Source: an uncultured Selenomonadaceae bacterium (GTDB taxonomy: Bacteria > Bacillota > Negativicutes > Selenomonadales > Selenomonadaceae). Taken from it: a stretch of DNA of 15,072 nt. The notes beneath the pieces are model-generated. The model was not told where the DNA came from and made no database searches. It saw nothing but the letters and a program-made list of their open reading frames with translations. Shown here in pieces: positions 1 through 8,000 of the stretch. The stretch's first letter is position 1, and each line of letters starts with the position of its first letter. The position numbers were made by a program, and so were the translations under genes. Location of the stretch: contig CALZDE010000026.1 in NCBI GenBank assembly GCA_945637225.1, positions 1 through 15,072 of the forward strand. Reading direction: 5' to 3'.

Positions 1-939
1 GTATTCTGCATTGGCTTATGTGGCTGTGCCGTCAATAGTGAAAAGAAGGTATTTAAGGTAGGAATTACCGTCTACAATATCAATGACCCATATATGAAGC
101 TTTTTATAAATAGGCTGGAAACAGCCCTGAAGGATAAATTTGCGGATGATAATGTCATATTGCGTTATGAGGTAGCAGATGCAGAGGGCGACCGCAACAC
201 TCAGCTAAAACAGGTGGAATATCTCATGCAGCAGAAGTGTGATGTACTGCTTTTAAATCTCGTCAATGTTTCGTCAGCGGCAGAGGTACTGAATATAACA
301 GCAAGCAAGCGTATACCTGTAGTGCTTTTTAACCGCAAGCCAGACAATAACGATCTCAATATAGGGCCTGCTATCTGCTACGTAGGGACGGACGCCTTTG
401 TTGAGGGACAGATGCAGGGTGACATGGTAAAATCTCTGTGGGAGAAAAAGAAGAAGGAAATTGACAAGAATAACAATGGCAAGCTTGATTATATACTGCT
501 TGAAGGAGAGCCGGACTATTTTGCTTCACAGGAAAGAACAGATGGATTTCGTGAGCGCATTGTAAGTCATGACCTGCCCATGAATATTTTAGCGAATTTC
601 ACCGCTGACTGGGAGAAGGACAAGGCGTACAGGACTATGGATAAGCTTCCTGAGGATATTATTAAAAATGTCGAGCTGATAGTAGGCAACAATGATGATA
701 TGGTGCTGGGAGCGTATGAGTTTTACCGCGCAAAGAATCTGCCTGTGCCCTGCATGGTGGGAGTCAATGACAATGATGTAATGCATTCCCTTGTAGACAG
801 CGGAGAAGCGTGGGGTACGGTGAATATAAATCAGGAGGAACAGATAGAGCACATAATAAATATAGTCTATAATCTCCAGCAGGGAGGAAATATAGATAAA
901 AAGGTAATAAATGCAACACCATATACATATATGAAATAG
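1..939 (+). CDS. MglB-like galactose/glucose-binding lipoprotein (5' truncated by window edge)
   Basis: The reading frame is open from base 1, so the start codon and most of the signal peptide lie upstream. The first residues, VFCIGLCGCA, end a hydrophobic segment with a lipobox-like LCGC, so the mature protein probably begins at the Cys at 25-27 and is membrane-anchored outside the cell. The rest aligns along its length with the periplasmic binding protein type I family of E. coli MglB: VGITVY start, FNRKP (hinge Asn), YVGTD, a DKNNNGKLD calcium loop (463-489), LLEGEP, TADW, and VGNNDDM. Several residues that contact galactose in E. coli MglB are replaced (see findings), so the ligand is uncertain. 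No ABC ATPase or permease gene follows; the next gene is an ion-coupled permease. It could serve an ABC importer encoded elsewhere, or present sugar to a sensor kinase. Family assignment is firm; substrate is not. Confidence 0.85.
   Translation, partial: VFCIGLCGCAVNSEKKVFKVGITVYNINDPYMKLFINRLETALKDKFADDNVILRYEVADAEGDRNTQLKQVEYLMQQKCDVLLLNLVNVSSAAEVLNITASKRIPVVLFNRKPDNNDLNIGPAICYVGTDAFVEGQMQGDMVKSLWEKKKKEIDKNNNGKLDYILLEGEPDYFASQERTDGFRERIVSHDLPMNILANFTADWEKDKAYRTMDKLPEDIIKNVELIVGNNDDMVLGAYEFYRAKNLPVPCMVGVNDNDVMHSLVDSGEAWGTVNINQEEQIEHIINIVYNLQQGGNIDKKVINATPYTYMK
463..489 (+). other. EF-hand-like calcium-binding loop within the MglB-like protein
   Basis: The encoded DKNNNGKLD lies where E. coli MglB has DLNKDGQIQ, whose D, N, D, Q and Q positions ligate structural calcium. 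Here D, N, N and a final D are available, and the distal Glu before the NND motif (VELIVGNND) is also kept. This supports a folded, functional protein of the galactose-binding-protein subfamily. The comparison uses the E. coli sequence from memory. Confidence 0.6.
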
Positions 940-1118
940 GAGCAACCCTCTGAATAATGTATCATAGATATGTGATTTTCCTGCATTGTACAGAATATCG
1001 TATGTTTTTGAACAGGATTTTGCATTCCAAAAGGTGCTGTATAGAGGTACAATGTATACATCACAGGGGAACGTGATAAAACGTAAATTGATATTATTAT
1101 TTAGGGGGTTATAAAATT
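940..1118 (+). promoter_or_regulatory. Intergenic region with probable promoter of the galactoside operon
   Basis: This gap separates the binding-protein gene from the permease gene. The best sigma-A-like candidate is a -10 TACAAT at 1048-1053 with a weak -35 TTCCAA at 1025-1030 (17-bp spacer), giving a leader of roughly 60 bases. A short hairpin with a 6-bp stem and GATA loop (961-976), followed by TTTC, might be a weak terminator for the upstream gene but is not convincing. Inverted and direct repeats that could be operator sites are listed separately. A strong ribosome binding site, AGGGGG at 1103-1108, precedes the ATG at 1119. No catabolite-response element with a good match was seen. 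Confidence 0.4.
984..1054. repeat. Spaced inverted repeat in the operon leader/promoter
   Basis: CATTGTAC at 984-991 is the exact reverse complement of GTACAATG at 1047-1054. The two arms are 55 bases apart, and the second overlaps the candidate -10 element. Such an arrangement could be a pair of regulator half-sites for looping, but an 8-bp match in AT-rich DNA may be chance. Adjacent to it, TGTATACA (1053-1060) is a perfect 8-bp palindrome. Confidence 0.25.
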
Positions 1119-2498
1119 ATGGATGAGATTTCATTCAAGGAAAAACTGTCGTTTGGTATTGGTGCTTATGGTAAGGATTTAGTATACGGTATCGTTGCTA
1201 CTTTCTTAATGGTATTCTATACCGACGTTGTAGGTGTATCACCTGTATTTATCGGTGGTCTGTTCTTAGTAGCTCGTATCTGGGACGCATTCAACGACCC
1301 AATGATGGGCTGGATTGTAGATAACACAAAAACAAAGTATGGTAAGTTCCGTCCTTGGATTTTAGGCGGTACTGTTATAAATTCCGTCGTTCTGGTTCTG
1401 CTGTATACCAACCCTTCCACTTTCTTACAGGGCACTATGGTATATGTATGGTGTGCAGTTACCTATGTACTGTGGGGCATGACCTACACTCTGATGGATG
1501 TTCCTTACTGGTCAATGATTCCTTCCTTCTCTAACGATTCCAAGGTAAGAGATACCATGTCCGTTATTCCTCGTCTGTTCGCTATGTTCGGTGGTCAGAC
1601 AATCGGTACCTTCGGTCTGATGATTGTTGCTTTCTTAGGTGTAAACATGGGTGCAACCGATACTGAAGGTTACTTCCGTTTCGCATTAGCTGTAGCAGTT
1701 CTGTTCAACATCTGCGAGGTTATCTGCTTCCTGAACGTAAAGGAGCACGTAGTAGTAGAGCGCAAGGAATCCATTAAGCTGGCTGAGGCATTCCAGATTC
1801 TGAAGAACAATGACCAGCTGTTAGTTATCATCGGCCTGACCATTCTCCAGCAGTTAGGTGTATATCTGTTCTTAGGCTTAAACGTATACTTCTTCAAGTA
1901 TGTTGTATGTAATGAAAGCTGGTTCGCTATCTTCGGTGGTGTATCCTTCGCTACTCAGCTTGTTGCATTCGCTCTGTTCCCTAAACTGGTTCGTGTATTC
2001 AACCACAGAATTATTTACTTAGCTTCTTACACTCTGCTGATTATCGGCTGTCTGCTGATGTTCGTAACTGGTACTGATTCTAGTGCAAGCATGTATCTAT
2101 TCTTCCCATGTGCAGCTATCTTCCAGATTGGTAATGCACTGACCGTTGTATCCACTACCGTTATGCTGGCTAACACCTGTGATTATGGTGAGTACAAGTG
2201 CGGTATCCGCAGTGAGGCTCTGGTATTCTCCTCCCAGACTCTGACTGTTAAGTTCGGTTCTGCTGTTGCTGGTGCTATCGGCGGTATTATGCTTGAGGCA
2301 GTAGGCTATGTTCCAAACGTAGTTCAGACTGCTGAGACCATCATGGGTCTGCGCTGTGTAATGTTCCTGATGTCTGCTGCAATCTTCCTGGTAATCATCT
2401 TAGCTTACCTGAAGTTCTACAGACTGACTGGTGACTACTACCGCGGTATTGTTGCTGAGCTGAAGGAACTCCGTCAGGCTGCTGCAGCTAACGCATAA
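1119..2498 (+). CDS. melB: GPH-family galactoside:cation symporter, melibiose-carrier type
   Basis: This 459-residue, twelve-helix permease imports galactosides with Na+ or H+. It closely follows E. coli MelB: GAYGKD near the N-terminus, LVARIWDAFNDPMMGWIVD, KYGKFRPWIL, TYVLWGMTYTLMDVPYWS, DYGEYKCGIRSEAL, and the C-terminal YVPNV and KFYRLTGDYY. The acidic residues that bind cation and sugar in MelB are all present as D20, D56, D60 and D127 (E. coli D19, D55, D59, D124). There is no C-terminal IIA-like domain of the kind found in LacS, so regulation by HPr phosphorylation is not expected. It leads the cluster with both an alpha- and a beta-galactosidase behind it, so the substrate could be melibiose or raffinose-type sugars, lactose or galactobiose. 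Codon choice is strongly biased (mostly TTC for Phe, many GGT), which suggests high expression. Start is set by AGGGGG ten bases upstream. Confidence 0.92.
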   Translation: MDEISFKEKLSFGIGAYGKDLVYGIVATFLMVFYTDVVGVSPVFIGGLFLVARIWDAFNDPMMGWIVDNTKTKYGKFRPWILGGTVINSVVLVLLYTNPSTFLQGTMVYVWCAVTYVLWGMTYTLMDVPYWSMIPSFSNDSKVRDTMSVIPRLFAMFGGQTIGTFGLMIVAFLGVNMGATDTEGYFRFALAVAVLFNICEVICFLNVKEHVVVERKESIKLAEAFQILKNNDQLLVIIGLTILQQLGVYLFLGLNVYFFKYVVCNESWFAIFGGVSFATQLVAFALFPKLVRVFNHRIIYLASYTLLIIGCLLMFVTGTDSSASMYLFFPCAAIFQIGNALTVVSTTVMLANTCDYGEYKCGIRSEALVFSSQTLTVKFGSAVAGAIGGIMLEAVGYVPNVVQTAETIMGLRCVMFLMSAAIFLVIILAYLKFYRLTGDYYRGIVAELKELRQAAAANA

Positions 2499-2522
2499 AA
2501 ATTAGTTTCATAGACAATGAAT

Positions 2523-2575
2523 TATTAAGTCATACCATTTTCCAATGAAAAACAGGCAGGTGGTATGGCTTAATA
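2523..2575 (+). other. Long intercistronic RNA hairpin between permease and alpha-galactosidase genes
   Basis: The arms at 2523-2537 and 2561-2575 pair over 15 bp, with one U-G wobble (2530 with 2568). The 23-base loop holds a second small stem, TTTTC at 2538-2542 with GAAAA at 2547-2551. No U-tract follows the stem (the next bases are TAGTATAAATT), so it is a poor intrinsic terminator. A role as a processing or stability element protecting the permease message is more likely, but this is inference. Confidence 0.6.
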
Positions 2576-2619
2576 TAGTATAAATTAATAGTTTTAGTCA
2601 TGAAGAAAGGTTTTGTCTT

Positions 2620-4878
2620 ATGGGTAAGTTGATAATTTTTGATGAGCAGAAAAAGGTTTTTCATTTAAAAAATAATTTTTACAGCTATGTTATTCAGATA
2701 GTTATGGATAAATATCTGTTACACCGTTATTGGGGAAAGCCATTACGTGAGTTCCGTGATTCAGCCGCACTTACCATGATGGACAGAGGCTTTTCTCCAC
2801 AGCCGGAAGAAATCAATCACGACAGACGTTTTTCTCTTGACGTACTGCCACGTGAATATCCAGATACCAATCATGGCGACTTCCGTACCCCAGCTTATCA
2901 GATAATGCTGGCAGATGGTACTACTGCTACTGAATTTGGTTATAATGGTTATCGCATATATGAGGGCAAGCCTGCAATTAAAGGTCAGCCTCACAGCTTT
3001 GATAAGGCTGGTCAGTGCGAAACCCTTGAAATAGAGCTTATTTCTGTAAACAATGACTTAAAGATATTCCTCAATTATACAATATTCCCAGACAGTAATG
3101 CTCTTGTACGTTCTGTAAAATTTGTCAACATCGGTACTGAAAACGTAAAGCTTCTGAATGCTGGCAGCCTGAGCCTTGATTTCACTGACCATGATTTCAT
3201 ACGCTACAGCCTTTATGGTGGACATGCGGCAGAGAGAAGCCTTGAACGCAGTGAGCTTTTCCGCGGTATACAGGAAAACTCCAGTACACGTGGTGCAAGC
3301 AGTCATCAGCAATCCCCATTTATTGCACTGGCTAGAAGAAATGCAGACGAACATCAGGGTGACGTATATGGTTTCAGCCTTATTTACAGCGGTAACTTCA
3401 GCATACGCACTGAGGTAGAGCAGTTTGGTACTACCCGCGTAGTCGCTGGCATCAATCCTGCTAATTTCACCTGGACTTTGGAGAAGGGCGAAAGCTTTGA
3501 AACTCCAGAGGGCGTAATGGTATATTCAGCAGATGGCCTGAATGGTATGTCCAAGTGTTTCCATAATTTCTGGCAGAAGCATTTGGTACGCAGTAAGCAT
3601 GTCAACGAGTTAAGACCTATTTTGGTAAACAACTGGGAAGCAACCTATTTTGACTTCAATGAAGAAAAAATCCTTGAACTGGCAGATTGTGCCAAGGAAT
3701 TAGGTATTGAGCTGGTTGTTCTTGATGATGGCTGGTTTGGCAAGAGAAATGATGATAATTCATCTCTGGGTGACTGGTTTGTAAATCGTGAAAAATTGCC
3801 AGCCGGTGTAGCTGGAATTTCTGAGAAGGTAAGGGCTAAGGGACTGAAATTCGGTCTTTGGGTAGAGCCTGAGATGGTATCAGTCGACAGTGACCTTTTC
3901 AGAGCACATCCTGACTGGACAATTCATTCTAACGCTGTAAAATCCTCTTATGGCAGAAATCAGCTGATACTTGACTTAGGCAGAGCTGAGGTCAGAGAGT
4001 ATGTAATCAAGGTAATCAGCGATGCAATCAAGGAAGCAAAGGTGGATTATATCAAGTGGGATATGAACCGCCACATGACAGAGCCTTTCTCTAATGCGTT
4101 GCCAGCAGATAGACAGCTTGAGGCTTCACACCGCTATATCATGGGTGTTTATGAGATTATGGAGGCTATTACCAGCCGTTTTCCCGATATTCTCTTTGAA
4201 AGCTGTTCTGGAGGTGGAGGCCGTTTCGATGCCGGCATGATGTACTATATGCCACAGGCATGGGTAAGCGACAACACCGATGCAGTGTGCCGTTTGAAAA
4301 TTCAGACCGGTACAAGCCTTGTATTCCCACCTGCTACTATGGGCTGTCATGTTTCCGTAGTGCCAAATCATCAGGTAGGACGTATAACCCCTCTTAATTT
4401 CCGTGGTTTGGTGGCTATGTGCGGTGCTTTCGGTTATGAGATGGACATTTGCAGAATGAGTGATGAGGACAAGGCAGAAGTAAAGGAGCAGATTAAGCTG
4501 TTCAAGGATATTCGCCCTATGGTACAGCAGGGTGAGTTTACCCGCCTGAAATCTCCATTTGCTGGCAATGATACAGCGTGGAGCTTTACCAGTAAGGATG
4601 GAAGCAGAATGGCTGTAATGTATTTCAGAATACTGAGTCAGATGGCTCCAGAGGTCGGCTATCTCAAATTGCAGGGCTTAGAGCCAAATGCACTTTACCG
4701 TATCAGCACCTTCAAAATGCCAGAGCATGCTCATGAAGTCAATGAAAGCTATTTGAAGTCGAATGATATTGAGGGCAAGGAATTTTACGGTGATGAGCTG
4801 ATGAATTTCGGCCTGACTATCACCCCTGCATTACTTGATTTTGCGGCGTATATGTGGATTATTGAAAAAATTGGCTAA
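2620..4878 (+). CDS. aga: Alpha-galactosidase, glycoside hydrolase family 36
   Basis: This 752-residue enzyme hydrolyses terminal alpha-1,6-linked galactose from melibiose, raffinose and stachyose. The N-terminal beta-supersandwich (about 1-330) leads into a TIM barrel (about 330-650) and a C-terminal beta-domain. The catalytic nucleophile is D481 in IKWDMNR, and the acid/base is D551 in SDNTDA. These are offset by three residues from D478 and D548 of Geobacillus stearothermophilus AgaA. LDDGWFGKR (paired substrate-binding Asp) and ESCSGGGGRFD are also intact. No signal peptide is seen, so it acts in the cytoplasm on imported oligosaccharides. Length matches the tetrameric bacterial GH36 group (about 730-750). 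The ATG is preceded by AAGAAAGG at 2603-2610. It lies 121 bases after the permease gene and 124 before lacZ, the largest gaps in the cluster, each holding a long hairpin. Confidence 0.95.
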   Translation: MGKLIIFDEQKKVFHLKNNFYSYVIQIVMDKYLLHRYWGKPLREFRDSAALTMMDRGFSPQPEEINHDRRFSLDVLPREYPDTNHGDFRTPAYQIMLADGTTATEFGYNGYRIYEGKPAIKGQPHSFDKAGQCETLEIELISVNNDLKIFLNYTIFPDSNALVRSVKFVNIGTENVKLLNAGSLSLDFTDHDFIRYSLYGGHAAERSLERSELFRGIQENSSTRGASSHQQSPFIALARRNADEHQGDVYGFSLIYSGNFSIRTEVEQFGTTRVVAGINPANFTWTLEKGESFETPEGVMVYSADGLNGMSKCFHNFWQKHLVRSKHVNELRPILVNNWEATYFDFNEEKILELADCAKELGIELVVLDDGWFGKRNDDNSSLGDWFVNREKLPAGVAGISEKVRAKGLKFGLWVEPEMVSVDSDLFRAHPDWTIHSNAVKSSYGRNQLILDLGRAEVREYVIKVISDAIKEAKVDYIKWDMNRHMTEPFSNALPADRQLEASHRYIMGVYEIMEAITSRFPDILFESCSGGGGRFDAGMMYYMPQAWVSDNTDAVCRLKIQTGTSLVFPPATMGCHVSVVPNHQVGRITPLNFRGLVAMCGAFGYEMDICRMSDEDKAEVKEQIKLFKDIRPMVQQGEFTRLKSPFAGNDTAWSFTSKDGSRMAVMYFRILSQMAPEVGYLKLQGLEPNALYRISTFKMPEHAHEVNESYLKSNDIEGKEFYGDELMNFGLTITPALLDFAAYMWIIEKIG

Positions 4879-4898
4879 CTACTATCCCTTAGGTAGTT
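4877..4898 (+). other. Small hairpin overlapping the aga stop codon
   Basis: AACTAC at 4877-4882 is the exact reverse complement of GTAGTT at 4893-4898, with a 10-base loop. The 5' arm includes the last two bases of the TAA stop. It has only 6 bp and no proper U-tract. It may act with the larger hairpin just downstream, or be incidental. Confidence 0.3.
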
Positions 4899-4916
4899 TA
4901 TATATTATCCCTCTGT

Positions 4917-4967
4917 ATATATGGTTTGGGGCGGTCTTTCCATAAGAGACTTCCCCAGACTATATAT
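4917..4967 (+). other. Long intercistronic RNA hairpin between aga and lacZ
   Basis: ATATATGGTTTGGGG at 4917-4931 pairs with CCCCAGACTATATAT at 4953-4967 over 15 bp, including wobbles G4923-U4961 and U4926-G4958. After one C-U mismatch and a G-U pair, the stem continues with six more pairs (4934-4939 with 4945-4950), leaving a CCATA loop. The structure is about 22 bp long and close to continuous. The bases after it are CCTAGCTTAATG, with no U-run, so it is not a typical intrinsic terminator. The wobbles would be A-C mismatches in minus-strand RNA, so the structure belongs to the operon transcript. Processing or differential stability is a reasonable guess. Confidence 0.65.
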
Positions 4968-4992
4968 CCTAGCTTAATGAATTTAAGGAAAT

Positions 4993-4998
4993 GGTGAT
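4993..4998 (+). promoter_or_regulatory. Ribosome binding site deciding the lacZ start
   Basis: GGTGAT matches the anti-Shine-Dalgarno complement and lies five bases before the ATG at 5003, with AAGGAA (4985-4990) further up. The upstream in-frame ATG at 4991 abuts AAGGAA with no spacer and overlaps GGTGAT, so it is unlikely to be used. Confidence 0.6.
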
Positions 4999-5002
4999 TA
5001 AA

Positions 5003-8000
5003 ATGGAAAAGAAATTTGATATAAATGAATTAAAAAATCCATTGTTTTTTGCAGATAACAGAGTAGCTGCTCATAGCGACCATAATTATTTTTCCTCTAT
5101 GGAAGAACTGGCTATGGGTGTATCATCATTTAAGGTTTCACTGAACGGTCTTTGGCATGTGCATGTTGCCAGAACTGTTGCAGAGCGTGTAGAAGGCTTC
5201 GAGGCGTCTGATTATGACTGCAAGGCATGGGACACTATCCGCGTACCTGCTCATTTGCAGATGGAAGGCTACGGCAAGCCACATTATACAAATACAACCT
5301 ATCCTTGGGACGGTCATGAGGTGATTGTTCCTGGTGAAATTCCTGTGAAGGATAATCCTGTTGCTTCCTATGTAAAGTATTTTGATGCTCCAGAGGGATG
5401 GGACAAGGTACTGGTTTCCTTCCAGGGTGCAGAGTCTGCTATTGCTGTATGGCTCAATGGTCATTATGTAGGCTACAGTGAGGACAGCTTTACACCAGCA
5501 GATTTCGATTTAACTCCTTACATGGCAAAGGGCGAGAACAAGCTGGCTGTACAGGTATTCCGTTATTCAAGCGGAAGCTGGCTGGAAGATCAGGACTTCT
5601 GGCGTTTCAGCGGTTTATTCAGAGAGGTTTATCTCTATACTAAGCCTGAAATTCACCTGAATGATATGTTTGTTCATGCCGAGCCTGTTAATGATTACAA
5701 GGATGGTTCCTTAAATATTGATTTTAAGTGGAACAGTGAAGCAGTAAAGAACGTAAATATTAAGCTTTACAATCAGTCTAATGAACTGATTTTAGAGGAA
5801 AACATCAAGGCTGAGGGTACTGAAAGCAAGGCTTCCTTTGAATTAAAGGAAATTGAATTGTGGAGTGCAGAAAATCCTGTTCTTTATAAGGCATTATTTA
5901 CTGTTTCTGATGAAGCTGGCAAGGTGCAGGAAGTAATTCCTCAGAATATCGGCTTTAGAGAATTTAAGCTTGATGGTACTATCATGAAGATAAATGGCAA
6001 GCGTATTGTCTTCAAGGGTACTAATAGACATGAATTTGACTGTTACAGTGGCAGAGCGAGCGATCCTAAGCTGATTGAGCAGGATATTATCGAAATGAAG
6101 AAAAACAATATCAATGCTCTCCGCTGTTCACATTATCCAAACAGCAGCCGTATCTATGATTTGTGCGATATTTACGGTTTGTATGTAATTGATGAAACCA
6201 ATTTAGAGACTCATGGTGCATGGATGCGCAACGGTGGCTGTTTCTACGATGATAATACCGTTCCTGGCGACAGGGAAGAATGGCTTCCAGCAGTTATTGA
6301 CAGAGCAAAGAGCATGTTAGAGCGTGACAAGAATCATCCTTCTATCATCATTTGGTCCTGCGGTAATGAGTCCTGTGGCGGTAAGAATATTTTTGAAATG
6401 CACGAGTACTTCCATAAGGCAGATCCATCCCGTCTTGTTCATTATGAGAGTATTTTCTGGGATAGACGTTACAACGCTTCCAGTGATATGGAAAGTCAGA
6501 TGTACACTACCGTTGCCAATATTAAGAAGTTCCTTGCAGAACATCGCGACAAGCCATTTATCTGCTGTGAGTACACTCATTCCATGGGTAATTCCAATGG
6601 CGGTATGCACAAGTATACTGACCTTGCTGAAGAAGACGAGCTTTATCAGGGCGGTTTCATTTGGGACTGGGTAGATCAGGCTATATGGGCAAAGGATACC
6701 TACGGCAAGGATACATATCTCTATGGCGGTGATTTCGGCGACCGTCCTTCCGATTACAATTTCAGTGGTAATGGTATTCTCTTTACCGACCGCAAGGTAA
6801 CTTCCAAGATGCAGGAAGTAAAATTCAATTATCAGAATTTCACCTTAGAGCCTCATGAGAATGGTGTAAAGGTAATTAATAAGAGTCTCTTTACCAATGC
6901 TGACAATTATGAATTGAAGCTGTGGCTCTTAAAGGATGGCGTGAAGGTAAGCGAGACTTTTACCGTAGTAAGTGCAGAGCCAGGCGAGACTGTTGAGGTA
7001 GAGATTGAATGGCCTTATTATGGTGCTGGCGAGTATGCATTTAATGCCGCATTAGTATTAGACCATGATGAAAAGTGGGCTAAGGCTGGGCATGAGGTAG
7101 CTTTCGGACAGAGCGTTACCAAGAGCAGAGAAGCTGTTTCTACTGTTGATGACTGGCTGGTAAAGTCTGAATGCCTGATGAAGAATACACCTATGGCTGT
7201 TACTAGAAAGCTTCATGTCTGCAAGTCAGATATTAACATCGGTGTTTATGGCGATGGCTTCAGTGCTATGTTTTCATCCGCACAGGGCAACCTCGTTTCC
7301 TATAAGTTCAATGGCGTTGAAATGATTCAGGATAAGCCACAGCTTGATTTCTGGCGTGCACCAGTAGATAATGACCGTGGCAGCAGCCGTCAGATTGCAG
7401 TTTCACAGTGGAAGCTGGCTTCTATGTACAATGCCTGCTGTAAGGCTGAGTACAATGATGAGGGCGAGTGGAAGGCTCTGACAAGATATTTCGGTGAGAC
7501 TGGCATTAAGGAATACGATGCTGACACCTTCAGTATTCGCTATACTTATAAGCTGTTTGCTGACAAGGAATCCACTGTTGCAGTTACCTATACCGTACAG
7601 AAGGACGGCGCAATAAAGGTAGCTATGGATTACGAGAAGGTTGAAGATTTACCTGAAATTCCTGATTTTGCAATGCTCTTTACCCTGCCTTGTGATTACA
7701 GCAATATTGAGTATTACGGCTTAGGCCCATGTGATAATTACTTTGACAGAATGCGCGGTGCACGTTTGGGAATTTTCCAGACTACTGCGGCTGATGAGGT
7801 AGAACCATATCTTCGTCCACAGGAGTGCGGTAATCATGGCGGTATTCGCTGGTTTAACGTAACTGATAACCGTGGCCGTGGCCTGCAGGTATTTGGTGAT
7901 GTAGAATTTGAAGCTTCTGCACTTCCATATACTGCACATGAATTAGAGAATGCACATCATCAGTATGAGCTTCCACAGGTACATCATACCTACCTGAGAG

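Noticed and set aside
1..939. Binding-protein gene as a pseudogene because of altered pocket residues
   Set aside because: The frame is uninterrupted through the whole fold, and the lipobox, calcium loop and hinge residues are kept.
589..945. 118-codon minus-strand open frame opposite the binding-protein gene
   Set aside because: Rich in Ile and Tyr from reading AT-rich coding DNA backwards; no start signal and no family features.
1061..1100. Catabolite-response element around the ACGT boxes
   Set aside because: The spacing between TG and CG does not fit the TGNAANCGNTNNCA pattern.
4917..4967. Intrinsic terminator between aga and lacZ
   Set aside because: The stem is strong but is followed by CCTAGC rather than a U-run, and lacZ continues the same pathway downstream.
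4991..5002. Upstream in-frame ATG of lacZ as the start codon
   Set aside because: It directly abuts AAGGAA with no spacing, while the ATG at 5003 has GGTGAT five bases upstream. The four extra residues add no family similarity.
6324..6674. 116-codon open frame inside lacZ in another frame
   Set aside because: It covers the region of the lacZ active-site motifs, has no ribosome binding site, and its product resembles nothing known.
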